A DNA stretch of 6,671 bases, from NCBI GenBank assembly GCA_023416415.1, contig JAEZHR010000410.1, forward strand, positions 1 to 6,671. The letters are read 5' to 3'. Under the pieces are notes generated by a model. It ran no database searches. It was given only the letters and a program-made list of their open reading frames with translations, and was not told the DNA's origin. Shown piece after piece: positions 1-6,273 of this stretch (position 1 is the stretch's first letter; each line of letters starts with the position of its first letter). Origin of the DNA: Pseudomonadota bacterium (GTDB lineage: Bacteria; Pseudomonadota; Gammaproteobacteria; Burkholderiales; Burkholderiaceae_D). A program made the position numbers and the translations under genes.

Positions 1-297
1 TTCCAGGCGGCCGCCGTGCTGGGAGGAGCCGCCGTACTTCTGCATCTGGCGCGCATCATCCCGGCCTGGCTGGCACCGACCCGCGTGCATCGGGCCGGCG
101 TGGTGGCCGGACTGCTGCTGTTCCTGCTGGTGGCCGCTCTGCCGCTTCTCGGTGGCGAGGCCCTGCTGACGTATCCGCCTCATTGGGCCGGTGCCCTGAT
201 CCTGCTGGTCGAGACCGGACTCACGGTCTCGCTCGGCCTGCTGCTGGCCGGCCTGTTCCTCACACTATCGGACGACGGCGTGGAGTTCCAGCCATGA
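1..297 (+). CDS. mnhB: Na+/H+ antiporter subunit MnhB-like, C-terminal part (5' end outside window)
   Basis: The reading frame is open from the first base, giving 98 residues before a TGA at 295-297, so only the C-terminal part of the protein is visible. It is strongly hydrophobic, with about three membrane segments. It begins FQAAAVLGGAAVLLHLAR, which fits the part of MnhB that follows the conserved glycine-rich 'PGGGFQ' stretch. It ends with a helix around LILLVETGLTVSLGLLLAG, the place where MnhB proteins carry an acidic residue in the last membrane helix. MnhB/MrpB is a small integral membrane subunit of the multisubunit Mrp cation/proton antiporter, and related domains occur in membrane-bound hydrogenases. 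The stop overlaps the start of the next gene (ATGA). The assignment rests on hydrophobic pattern, the FQ start and the following mnhC-mnhD genes. A longer fused MnhB-type protein cannot be excluded because the N-terminus is missing. Confidence 0.75.
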   Translation, partial: FQAAAVLGGAAVLLHLARIIPAWLAPTRVHRAGVVAGLLLFLLVAALPLLGGEALLTYPPHWAGALILLVETGLTVSLGLLLAGLFLTLSDDGVEFQP

Positions 298-599
298 ACC
301 CGGACCTGCTAACCGGCCTGAATGTCCCTCTTCTCTACGCCTGCACCGGTGCGCTGCTGTTTGCGCTGGGGATCGGCGGACTGATCCTGCGCCCGCATCT
401 GCTGCACAAGATCATGTCCTTCAACATCCTGTCCAGCGGCGTGTTTCTGGTACTGGTCGGCCTTGGCCAGCGCAACGGACTGCCCGATCCGATCCCGCAG
501 GCCATGGTGCTGACCGGCATCGTCGTCTCGGTGTCGGCCACGGCCCTCGCGCTGTCCCTGGCGCGCCATCTGCTTCTTCTGACCGGGCGCATGCGTTGA
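294..599 (+). CDS. mnhC: Na+/H+ antiporter subunit MnhC (NuoK-like)
   Basis: This is a complete 101-residue membrane protein of the MnhC/MrpC family, homologous to NuoK (ND4L) of complex I. Three membrane helices are visible, at roughly residues 11-32, 37-58 and 66-95. The hallmark is DPIPQAMVLTGIVVSVSATA (residues 65-84), matching the family pattern DPxPQAxVLTxIV. The glutamates that NuoK carries in its second and third helices are not seen here. In the Mrp complex this subunit sits in the membrane next to the large antiporter-like subunits. The ATG at 294 is chosen because it overlaps the preceding stop (ATGA) and has a GGAG ribosome binding site at 282-285, eight bases upstream. The frame stays open further upstream, but that stretch is out-of-frame mnhB sequence. 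The protein is slightly shorter than many MrpC proteins because the loop between helices 2 and 3 is compact. Confidence 0.93.
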   Translation: MNPDLLTGLNVPLLYACTGALLFALGIGGLILRPHLLHKIMSFNILSSGVFLVLVGLGQRNGLPDPIPQAMVLTGIVVSVSATALALSLARHLLLLTGRMR

Positions 600-2050
600 T
601 GCAAGGCAGCCTGTCGACAGTTCCGGCCTGTCTGATTCTTCTGCCCCTGTTCTGGAGCGCAATCGCATTCGCGCTCGGCCCCGGCCGCGGCGCACTGCTG
701 GCCCTTGCCGCGCTAAGCGTGCAGTGCCTGCTGGCCATCGCGCTTGCCGCCAACATCGAAGTCATTCCGACCGTCTACCCGGTCGGCGGCTGGGGCGCTC
801 CGCTGGGCATCGACCTGCATGTGGACGGTCTGGCGGCATTGATGCTCCTGCTTACGCAGACGGTTGCGCTGGCATTGGGCGTTTACGCCCGCGCCTATTT
901 TTCCGATCATCCGGCTGGCGGCGCGTGGTTCTGGCCGCTGTTCGGCGGCATGCTGGCCGGCATGAACGCGCTGTTCCTCTCGGGCGATGTGTTCAACCTG
1001 TATGTGGCGCTGGAGCTGGTGGGGCTCACCGCGGTCGGTCTGGTCGCCGCTGCCGGCGGCGCCGGTCCGGTGCGCGCGGCGATGCGCTATCTGCTGGTCA
1101 CGCTGATCGGCTCCGGCGCCTGGCTGCTCGGCGTTGCGCTGCTGTACGGCAGCTACGGCACGGTCTCCTTGACGCTGCTCTCGCCGCTGTTGGCCGAGCA
1201 CGCTGCGCCGGCCGTGGCACTGGCAGCCGTGCTGATGCTGTTCGGGCTGATGCTCAAGACAGCATTGTTTCCCTTTCACTTCTGGCTGCCCACCGCCCAC
1301 GGCGGCGCCACCACTCCCGTTTCCGCCCTGCTCTCCGCGCTCGTGGTCAAGGCCACCTTCTATCTGTTCGTACGCCTGTGGCTGGGTCTGTTTGCACCGA
1401 TCGCGCATGAATTCGCCGCCCAACTGCTGGGCGTTCTCGGCACCGCCGCCATCGTCTGGGGCTCGCTGCAGGCCTGGCGTCAGGTGCGGCTGAAGATGCT
1501 GGTCGCCTATTCGACAGTCGCCCAGGTCGGATATCTGTTCCTTCTGTTTCCCCTGGCCACCGGCGCCCCGCCCGGCGCCAGCAGTGGCGCGTTGCAGGGT
1601 GTTCTGATGCAGGTGCTCGCGCACGGACTGGCCAAGGCCGCCATGTTCTGCGCCACCGGCGCCATGATCGTGTCGATGGAACGTGACGACATCCGCCACC
1701 TGGGTGGGGTGTCGAACCGCCTGCCGCTGCCGCTGTTCGCATTCGGGTTGGCAGGCGTGACCCTCATGGGGCTGCCGCCTTCTTCCGGCTTCATCGCCAA
1801 GTGGCTGCTGATCGACGCTGCCATCGACACCGGGCAGTGGGTATGGATCGCCGTGCTGATCGCCGGCGGCCTGCTGACAGCGCTCTACGTGTTCAAGGTA
1901 TTGCGCCATGCCTTCCAGCAAGTCGAGCGTGACACGCATTTCCTTCCGCTGCCGCGTGCCCTGACCTGGATACCGTTGCTGCTGGCGCTGGCCAGCCATG
2001 CGCTGGGCTTGCGCGCGACCGAAATCCTGATGCTGGTGGAGGCGCGATGA
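599..2050 (+). CDS. mnhD: Na+/H+ antiporter subunit MnhD (NuoM/ND4-like)
   Basis: This is a complete 483-residue polytopic membrane protein (about 14 helices by eye) of the proton-translocating antiporter family shared by MrpA, MrpD, NuoL, NuoM and NuoN. Residues expected in the ion path are present: a glutamate in the TM5 region (E139, in LYVALELVGL), a lysine in TM7 (K220, in LMLKTALFPFHFWLP), a lysine in TM8 (K251, in LVVKATFYLF) and a lysine in TM12 (K346, in AHGLAKAAMF). The YSTVAQVGYL motif of the family is also present. E139 and K220 lie very near the positions reported as essential in Bacillus MrpD. The start is ATG at 599, which shares one base with the mnhC stop (TGATG). A TTG immediately before it (596) is an alternative. 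No strong ribosome binding site precedes it, so coupling to mnhC translation is likely. The protein should conduct protons or sodium ions within the complex. Confidence 0.93.
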   Translation: MQGSLSTVPACLILLPLFWSAIAFALGPGRGALLALAALSVQCLLAIALAANIEVIPTVYPVGGWGAPLGIDLHVDGLAALMLLLTQTVALALGVYARAYFSDHPAGGAWFWPLFGGMLAGMNALFLSGDVFNLYVALELVGLTAVGLVAAAGGAGPVRAAMRYLLVTLIGSGAWLLGVALLYGSYGTVSLTLLSPLLAEHAAPAVALAAVLMLFGLMLKTALFPFHFWLPTAHGGATTPVSALLSALVVKATFYLFVRLWLGLFAPIAHEFAAQLLGVLGTAAIVWGSLQAWRQVRLKMLVAYSTVAQVGYLFLLFPLATGAPPGASSGALQGVLMQVLAHGLAKAAMFCATGAMIVSMERDDIRHLGGVSNRLPLPLFAFGLAGVTLMGLPPSSGFIAKWLLIDAAIDTGQWVWIAVLIAGGLLTALYVFKVLRHAFQQVERDTHFLPLPRALTWIPLLLALASHALGLRATEILMLVEAR

Positions 2051-3552
2051 GCCTTACCGAAGCGTTGCCTCTGCTGGTTCTGGCCAGCTCCCTGCTGCCC
2101 GGACTGGTGATCTTCGGTCTGCACGAGGACCATGCCCGCCTGCGCACGACCCTGAACCTCGTCGGCGCGCTCGGCAAGCTGGCACTGATCGGGTACATGC
2201 TGTGGGGCGTGGCGCATGGCATCGTGTTCTCCTACCGGTACAGCGTGTTTCCCGGCGTTGAGCTTTCCCTGCACGCGGACTCGCTGTCGCTGCTGTTCGT
2301 CACGCTGTCGGCAGCGCTGTGGCTGCTGACCACGCTGTACGCCATCGGCTATCTGGAAGGCGCGCCCAACCGCAGCCGCTTCTTCGGCTTCTTCAGCCTG
2401 TGCGTGACGTCCACCGTCGGCGTGGCCATGGCCGGAAATCTGTTCACGTTCTTTTTCTTCTACGAAATGCTCACGCTGTCGACCTACCCCCTGGTCGTGC
2501 ATCGCGGCACCGAAGCTTCCGTGCGTGCCGGCACCTGGTACCTGGCCTACACGCTCACCGGCGGCGCGGTACTTCTGACCGGCGTGGTGTGGATGTACGG
2601 CCTGCTCGGCCACGTCGAGTTCATCCCCGGCGGTTCGGCCTCGGTATTGGGTCCGGAAGACATCCCCCAGCTGAAGATCGTCTTTCTGCTGCTGATCGCT
2701 GGCGTTGGCGTAAAAGCCGCCCTGGTCCCGCTGCACGGCTGGTTGCCGCGCGCCATGGTCGCCCCAGCGCCCGTGTCGGCCTTGCTGCATGCGGTCGCGG
2801 TAGTCAAGGCCGGAGCCTTCGGCATCGTGCGCGTGGTGTACGAGGTCTACGGCGTCGAATTCGCGTACGGACTCGGACTGCTGCTGCCGCTGGCCATGAT
2901 CGCCGCGATCACCATCCTCTGGGGTTCAGTGCGTGCACTGATGCAGAACGACCTGAAGCGGCGCCTGGCCTACTCGACCGTCAGCCAGGTGTCCTACATC
3001 GTGCTCGGAGTGGCGATTCCCAGTTCGATCGCGGCGGTTGGCGGGCTGGTGCATCTGGTCCACCAGGGCGTGATGAAGGTCACGCTCTTCTTCTGCGCTG
3101 GCATCTACGCCGAAACCCTGGGCGTGCGCACGGTCAGCGAGCTCAATGGGGTCGGGCGCCGCATGCCGCTGACCACGCTCGCCTTCACGCTGGCCGCGCT
3201 GGGCATGATCGGCGTGCCGCTTACCGCCGGACATGTCAGCAAGATCTGGCTGTCGGACGGCGCCCACGCGGCACACATGGACTGGGCGAGCACGGTGCTG
3301 ACGATCTCCGGCTTCCTGAACGCCTGCTATTTCCTGCCGATGGTCTTTCGCGCCTGGTTCCTGCGTCGCCGCACGCCTTGGCCGGGAGGACACCTTCATG
3401 TCCACGGGCGCGCGGAGACGAACTGGCTGTTGCTGGCGCCCACCCTGGTCGGCGGCGTGGCGACCGTGCTGCTGGCACTGATCTCCGGATATGACTGGAG
3501 CCCTCTGAGCTGGGCACGGTCGACCGCAGCCGCCGAATTCCTGAAACGGTGA
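2047..3552 (+). CDS. Proton-conducting antiporter-like subunit, MrpA-N-terminal/NuoL-like (complex I subunit 5 family)
   Basis: This is a complete 501-residue polytopic membrane protein, a second large antiporter-like subunit after mnhD. Ion-path residues are visible: E140 (FFFFYEMLTL), K223 (GVGVKAALVPLHGWLP), K254 (AVVKAGAFGIVR) and K344 (HQGVMKVTLFF), plus the YSTVSQVSYI motif. The stretch RAMVAPAPVSALLHAVAVVK (736 bases into the gene or slightly earlier) looks more like MrpA or NuoL (xAMxAPTPVSAxLHxAxMVK) than MrpD. At 501 residues it lacks the long C-terminal extension of full-length MrpA. The loop before the last helix carries HLHVH (449-453); histidine-containing loops are common there in this family. 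The start ATG at 2047 overlaps the mnhD stop (ATGA) and has GGAGG at 2038-2042. It is the last gene of the operon, with about 210 bases before a convergent gene. A plain 'subunit D' label would also be defensible, so no symbol is given. Confidence 0.88.
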   Translation: MSLTEALPLLVLASSLLPGLVIFGLHEDHARLRTTLNLVGALGKLALIGYMLWGVAHGIVFSYRYSVFPGVELSLHADSLSLLFVTLSAALWLLTTLYAIGYLEGAPNRSRFFGFFSLCVTSTVGVAMAGNLFTFFFFYEMLTLSTYPLVVHRGTEASVRAGTWYLAYTLTGGAVLLTGVVWMYGLLGHVEFIPGGSASVLGPEDIPQLKIVFLLLIAGVGVKAALVPLHGWLPRAMVAPAPVSALLHAVAVVKAGAFGIVRVVYEVYGVEFAYGLGLLLPLAMIAAITILWGSVRALMQNDLKRRLAYSTVSQVSYIVLGVAIPSSIAAVGGLVHLVHQGVMKVTLFFCAGIYAETLGVRTVSELNGVGRRMPLTTLAFTLAALGMIGVPLTAGHVSKIWLSDGAHAAHMDWASTVLTISGFLNACYFLPMVFRAWFLRRRTPWPGGHLHVHGRAETNWLLLAPTLVGGVATVLLALISGYDWSPLSWARSTAAAEFLKR

Positions 3553-3765
3553 ACGCCAAAGGCTTCAGCGCCGCACCTCTCGCAGCTCTAGTCGCGTTCG
3601 CGCAGTTCACGCGCCACCAGTGGTGACTCCGCTCCGGCACATCCTCCGACAAGCCCGGCAGCGGTCGCGTATACGTGAAACAGAGAAAAAGCAGGTGCGG
3701 GGAAGCCGGAAACAGAAGGGGCGGCGATGACGGTGGCCTTGGCGCAGTTCTCGTCGGCCGGAACC
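3553..3765. other. Convergent intergenic gap, no clear feature
   Basis: These 213 bases separate the plus-strand antiporter operon from the minus-strand receiver gene. Both transcription units end here, so terminators would be expected. I see only weak elements: CACCA-G-TGGTG near 3615 (loop too small for a hairpin), the 8-base palindrome CGTATACG near 3670, and an A5 run at about 3686-3690 that would read as a T run on the minus strand but has no GC-rich stem before it. No convincing intrinsic terminator or small gene was found. Confidence 0.5.
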
Positions 3766-4179
3766 CTATTTTCGGTAGCCGTTCAGCACTTCGAGGATCT
3801 GCGCGAACTTGACCGGCTTTTCGAACACGCGCTCGAAACCGGCATCCAGCGCGCGCTGATGCTCGCGCACGTCGTCGTAACCGGTCACGGCGCACAGGGG
3901 AATGCTCTTCAGCGCCGGATCGGCGCGCATTTAGCGGGCAACGTCAAAGCCGCTCTTCTCGCCGGGCAGGCGCAGGTCGCAGAACACGAGGTCGGGCACT
4001 TCCTTGCGCGCGCATTCCAGACCGGAGCGCGCGCTGTGCGCAGAATAGGTCATGCAGCCCATCACTTCGAGCAGATCGCAGAACAACTTGGCGAGATCCT
4101 GGTTGTCCTCGATCACGAGCACGCGCATCGGATACTTCTCGAGTACGATGCGTTCGCCGTTTGATGACTCTGCCTGCAT
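3766..4179 (-). pseudogene. Stand-alone response-regulator receiver domain interrupted by an in-frame TAA
   Basis: Read on the minus strand from ATG at 4177-4179, this frame encodes 82 residues, a TAA (3931-3933), then 54 more residues in the same frame to a TAG (3766-3768). The whole is a CheY-like receiver domain with no output domain. Before the stop lie the acidic pair E24-D25 (VLVIEDNQDL) and the phospho-acceptor D68 (VFCDLRLPGE). After it, counting the stop as position 83, lie T99 (AVTGYDD) and K121 (VFEKPVKF). The spacings D68-T99 (31) and T99-K121 (22) match an intact receiver, so the stop replaces one sense codon and no indel is implied. An ATG (3928-3930) follows the stop directly, so translation restart is conceivable, but each half lacks residues needed for phosphotransfer. 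Alternative starts are ATG at 4128 and TTG at 4227; 4179 is preferred for a weak AGG seven bases upstream. A sequencing error is also possible. The gene is divergent from tamA and no sensor kinase is nearby. Confidence 0.82.
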
Positions 4180-4436
4180 GGTTGTGCCTGCTTGCTCGAT
4201 AGGAACTGTTCGGAAAACGCATGCCAATGCGAACGATCAATGCGCATGCCCCCAAGCGAGCCACTCGAATGATCGCCGCATCGCGTAAACAGCGCGCAAT
4301 CACGCACTATATCCGCTTTTGCGACTGAATGTCACAGCGGCATGGACAGGAAATATGCAAGGAATCAGTATCGTGGCCACGGCCCGGACGGGTTTGATTT
4401 ATCCTAATGCGCTGCAAACCTTGCCCGCAATAATGA

Positions 4437-4452
4437 TGCAGTGTCGACTGCA
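4437..4452. repeat. Short perfect inverted repeat in the tamA leader
   Basis: TGCAGT-GTCG-ACTGCA is a perfect 6-base inverted repeat around a 4-base centre, about 60 bases before the tamA start. It could form a small hairpin in the leader transcript or be a repressor half-site pair, but a repeat of this length can arise by chance in a GC-rich genome. No T run follows it, so it does not look like a terminator. Confidence 0.35.
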
Positions 4453-4502
4453 GTACGCCCTTCTCTCCTGCTTACAGATGACCTGCATTTCCGCCCCGCC
4501 GC

Positions 4503-4508
4503 AAGGAG
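4503..4508 (+). promoter_or_regulatory. Ribosome binding site setting the tamA start
   Basis: AAGGAG lies four bases before GTG at 4513. It supports GTG 4513 over the in-frame GTG at 4441, which has no comparable site and would put 24 extra residues in front of a well-formed signal peptide. The short spacing is slightly unusual; a CTG at 4516 would have a more typical seven-base spacing. Confidence 0.7.
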
Positions 4509-4512
4509 CGTC

Positions 4513-6273
4513 GTGCTGATCCGTCGCGCATTGCGCTCCTTATCGGTACTGCTGGCGCTTCTGGCATCCTTGGCCTCGCTACCCGCCCTGGCGCAGCCGT
4601 CCTACGAAGTGCAGATCGAAGGCGCAGGCCGTCACGCCGCCATGCTGCGCGAGTACCTCGACATCGTGCGCCGTGCCGACGACCCCGATCTGTCCCCCGC
4701 TGAAATCGAGCGCCGTGTGCGGGCGGCGGAACGCCAGATCCGTGAAATGCTCGCCACGCAGGGCTATTTTTCGCCCACGATCAGCGCCCGCGTCGAACGC
4801 AGTTCGGCAGTGCCGGTGGTGCGCTTTCTCGTCGATCTTGGAGAGCCGGCGCGGGTCGTTTCGGTCGACATCCGATTCAAGGGCGCCATCGCTGACAGCG
4901 CGCATGCCGACGACGAACGCATGCGCCGCATGCGCAGCGAATGGCCGCTGCGTCAAGGCGATGTGTTCGAGCAGGCGGCGTGGGCGAAGGCCAAGACGGC
5001 ACTGCTGAGCAATCTGCTGCTGCGCGACTTTCCGGCCGCGTCGATCGCGCAAAGCGAGGCACGCGTGGATCCGAAGACCGGTCAGGTGACGCTGCACATC
5101 GACATCGATTCCGGCCCGCGCTTCACTTTCGGCGAGCTGGAAATTCACGGCCTTGAACGCTATTCGCCGAAAATCATCGAGCGCCTGAACCCGATCCGCC
5201 CGGGCCAGCCCTATGACCAGGACAAGCTCAGCGAACTGCAGGAACGCGTGCAGGAAACCGGCTATTTCAGCTCGGCTTTCGCGACCGTCGAAGTCGATCC
5301 GACCCGGCCGACGCTTGCGCCGGTACGCGTGGACGTCAGCGAATTGCAGCGCAAGCGACTGGGCCTGGGCGTGGGCTTTTCCACCGATACCGGCATGCGC
5401 CTGCAGACGCGCTGGCTGAACCGCAGCTTCCTCGATCGCGACTGGCGTCTCGAATCCGAACTGCTGGTCGATCGTGAAACCCGGCTTGCTGCATCCGACC
5501 TCTACCTGCGCCCGATCGAGATCGGCTGGCAACCCAGCGTGCATGCGCGCGTGGAACGCACGCTATCGGCCGGCGAGACCAACGACAGGATCCGCACCGA
5601 CCTGCGTCTGACCAGTCCGAACCGGGTCGATGAAAAAATGTGGGCACTGACGCTGATCGTCGAGCGTCAGCGCATCGGCCCGGAGTTCACCAACAACCGC
5701 CAGGCGCTGATGCCGTCCTTCGTCTACACCAAGCGTCGCCTGGATAATCCGCTCAATCCGCGGCGCGGCTACCTCGCCTCGGCCGAACTCGGCATCGGAC
5801 CGCCGGGAATCATCAACAGCGAAGCTTTCGCACGCGCGGTAGTGCGCGCCAACGTCATCTTCCCCCTGGTAGACCGCCTGCGGCTGCAGACACGCGGCCT
5901 GGTCGGGCAAGTGTTCGGCGCTTCGCGCCTCGACGTCCCCGGCGATTTCCTGTTTCGTGCCGGCGGCGACAACAGCGTGCGCGGCTACGGTTATCAGGAT
6001 CTAGGCGTGGCGCAGAACGGCGCGATCGTCGGCGGCACCGTGACTGCGGTGGCATCGGCCGAGCTGGTGTACCAGCTCACTCCGGCGTGGGCGGTGGCCA
6101 CCTTCGTCGATGCGGGCAATGCCGCCGACAGCTGGGCGAGTTTCGAGCCGGCCGTGGGCAGCGGTGTCGGCGTGCGCTGGTCCAGCCCTCTGGGCCAGGT
6201 CAATTTCGACCTCGCCTATGGCCACGAAGCGCGCGAGCCGCGCCTGCACTTCTCGATCGGTTATGGATTCTGA
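4513..6273 (+). CDS. tamA: Outer-membrane translocation and assembly module protein TamA (Omp85/BamA family)
   Basis: This is a 586-residue outer-membrane protein; E. coli TamA (577 residues) is of similar length. Residues 1-27 form a signal peptide with R4-R5, a leucine/alanine-rich core and cleavage after PALA, leaving Q28. The periplasmic part fits three POTRA domains, at roughly 28-112, 113-202 and 203-276. The third begins at FTFGELEIHGLE, a typical POTRA strand. The beta-barrel runs from about 282 to the end. The Omp85 signature VRGYGYQDLG starts at V489, with R490 the arginine of the barrel-lumen loop. The protein ends LHFSIGYGF, an outer-membrane beta-signal with terminal phenylalanine. 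TamA works with TamB in the insertion of certain outer-membrane proteins and autotransporters and in envelope lipid homeostasis. The start is GTG at 4513, from the AAGGAG site and signal peptide position. tamB follows with an 11-base overlap. BamA is unlikely because five POTRA domains and its usual neighbours are missing. Confidence 0.93.
   Translation: MLIRRALRSLSVLLALLASLASLPALAQPSYEVQIEGAGRHAAMLREYLDIVRRADDPDLSPAEIERRVRAAERQIREMLATQGYFSPTISARVERSSAVPVVRFLVDLGEPARVVSVDIRFKGAIADSAHADDERMRRMRSEWPLRQGDVFEQAAWAKAKTALLSNLLLRDFPAASIAQSEARVDPKTGQVTLHIDIDSGPRFTFGELEIHGLERYSPKIIERLNPIRPGQPYDQDKLSELQERVQETGYFSSAFATVEVDPTRPTLAPVRVDVSELQRKRLGLGVGFSTDTGMRLQTRWLNRSFLDRDWRLESELLVDRETRLAASDLYLRPIEIGWQPSVHARVERTLSAGETNDRIRTDLRLTSPNRVDEKMWALTLIVERQRIGPEFTNNRQALMPSFVYTKRRLDNPLNPRRGYLASAELGIGPPGIINSEAFARAVVRANVIFPLVDRLRLQTRGLVGQVFGASRLDVPGDFLFRAGGDNSVRGYGYQDLGVAQNGAIVGGTVTAVASAELVYQLTPAWAVATFVDAGNAADSWASFEPAVGSGVGVRWSSPLGQVNFDLAYGHEAREPRLHFSIGYGF

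Larger units (their letters stand above)
4180..4512. other. Divergent intergenic region between the receiver gene and tamA
   Basis: These 333 bases must carry the promoters of both the minus-strand receiver gene and plus-strand tamA. The stretch is visibly less GC-rich than its flanks, especially at 4385-4440, with AT-rich patches such as TTGATTTATCCTAAT (4394-4408) and TAATGAT (4431-4437). I cannot pair these into a -35/-10 promoter with normal spacing, so no promoter is called. The palindrome ATGCGCAT occurs around 4239-4247, and GCATGC occurs twice nearby. A short hairpin-like repeat at 4437-4452 and the tamA ribosome binding site at 4503-4508 are listed separately. Confidence 0.55.

Noticed and set aside
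713..1999. A 428-codon minus-strand ORF opposite mnhD.
   Set aside because: The product is rich in Gln, Gly, Arg and His with no domain pattern. It is a shadow of a well-supported membrane protein gene.
3600..3700. Possible terminator built from CACCAGTGGTG or the A5 run near 3686.
   Set aside because: The first has a one-base loop and no T run; the second has no GC-rich stem in front of it on the minus strand.
3236..3895. A 219-codon minus-strand ORF spanning the antiporter gene end, the gap and part of the receiver.
   Set aside because: The product is arginine/proline/serine-rich low-complexity sequence, typical of out-of-frame GC-rich DNA. It crosses a real gene in antisense and the receiver in the wrong frame.
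3727..4164. A 145-codon plus-strand ORF across the receiver region.
   Set aside because: It is the antisense shadow of the receiver gene, which on the minus strand shows clear receiver motifs on both sides of the stop.
4355..4519. A possible 54-codon leader ORF (ATG at 4355, AGGA just upstream) ending inside the tamA start; an extended version begins with TTG at 4319.
   Set aside because: Its codon use does not match the GC-rich third positions of the neighbouring genes, the product has no recognisable motif, and its end coincides with the out-of-frame tamA start. It is more likely untranslated leader.
4579..5544. A 321-codon minus-strand ORF opposite tamA.
   Set aside because: It lies antisense to the POTRA-coding part of tamA and has no recognisable motif, while tamA has signal peptide, POTRA and barrel signatures.
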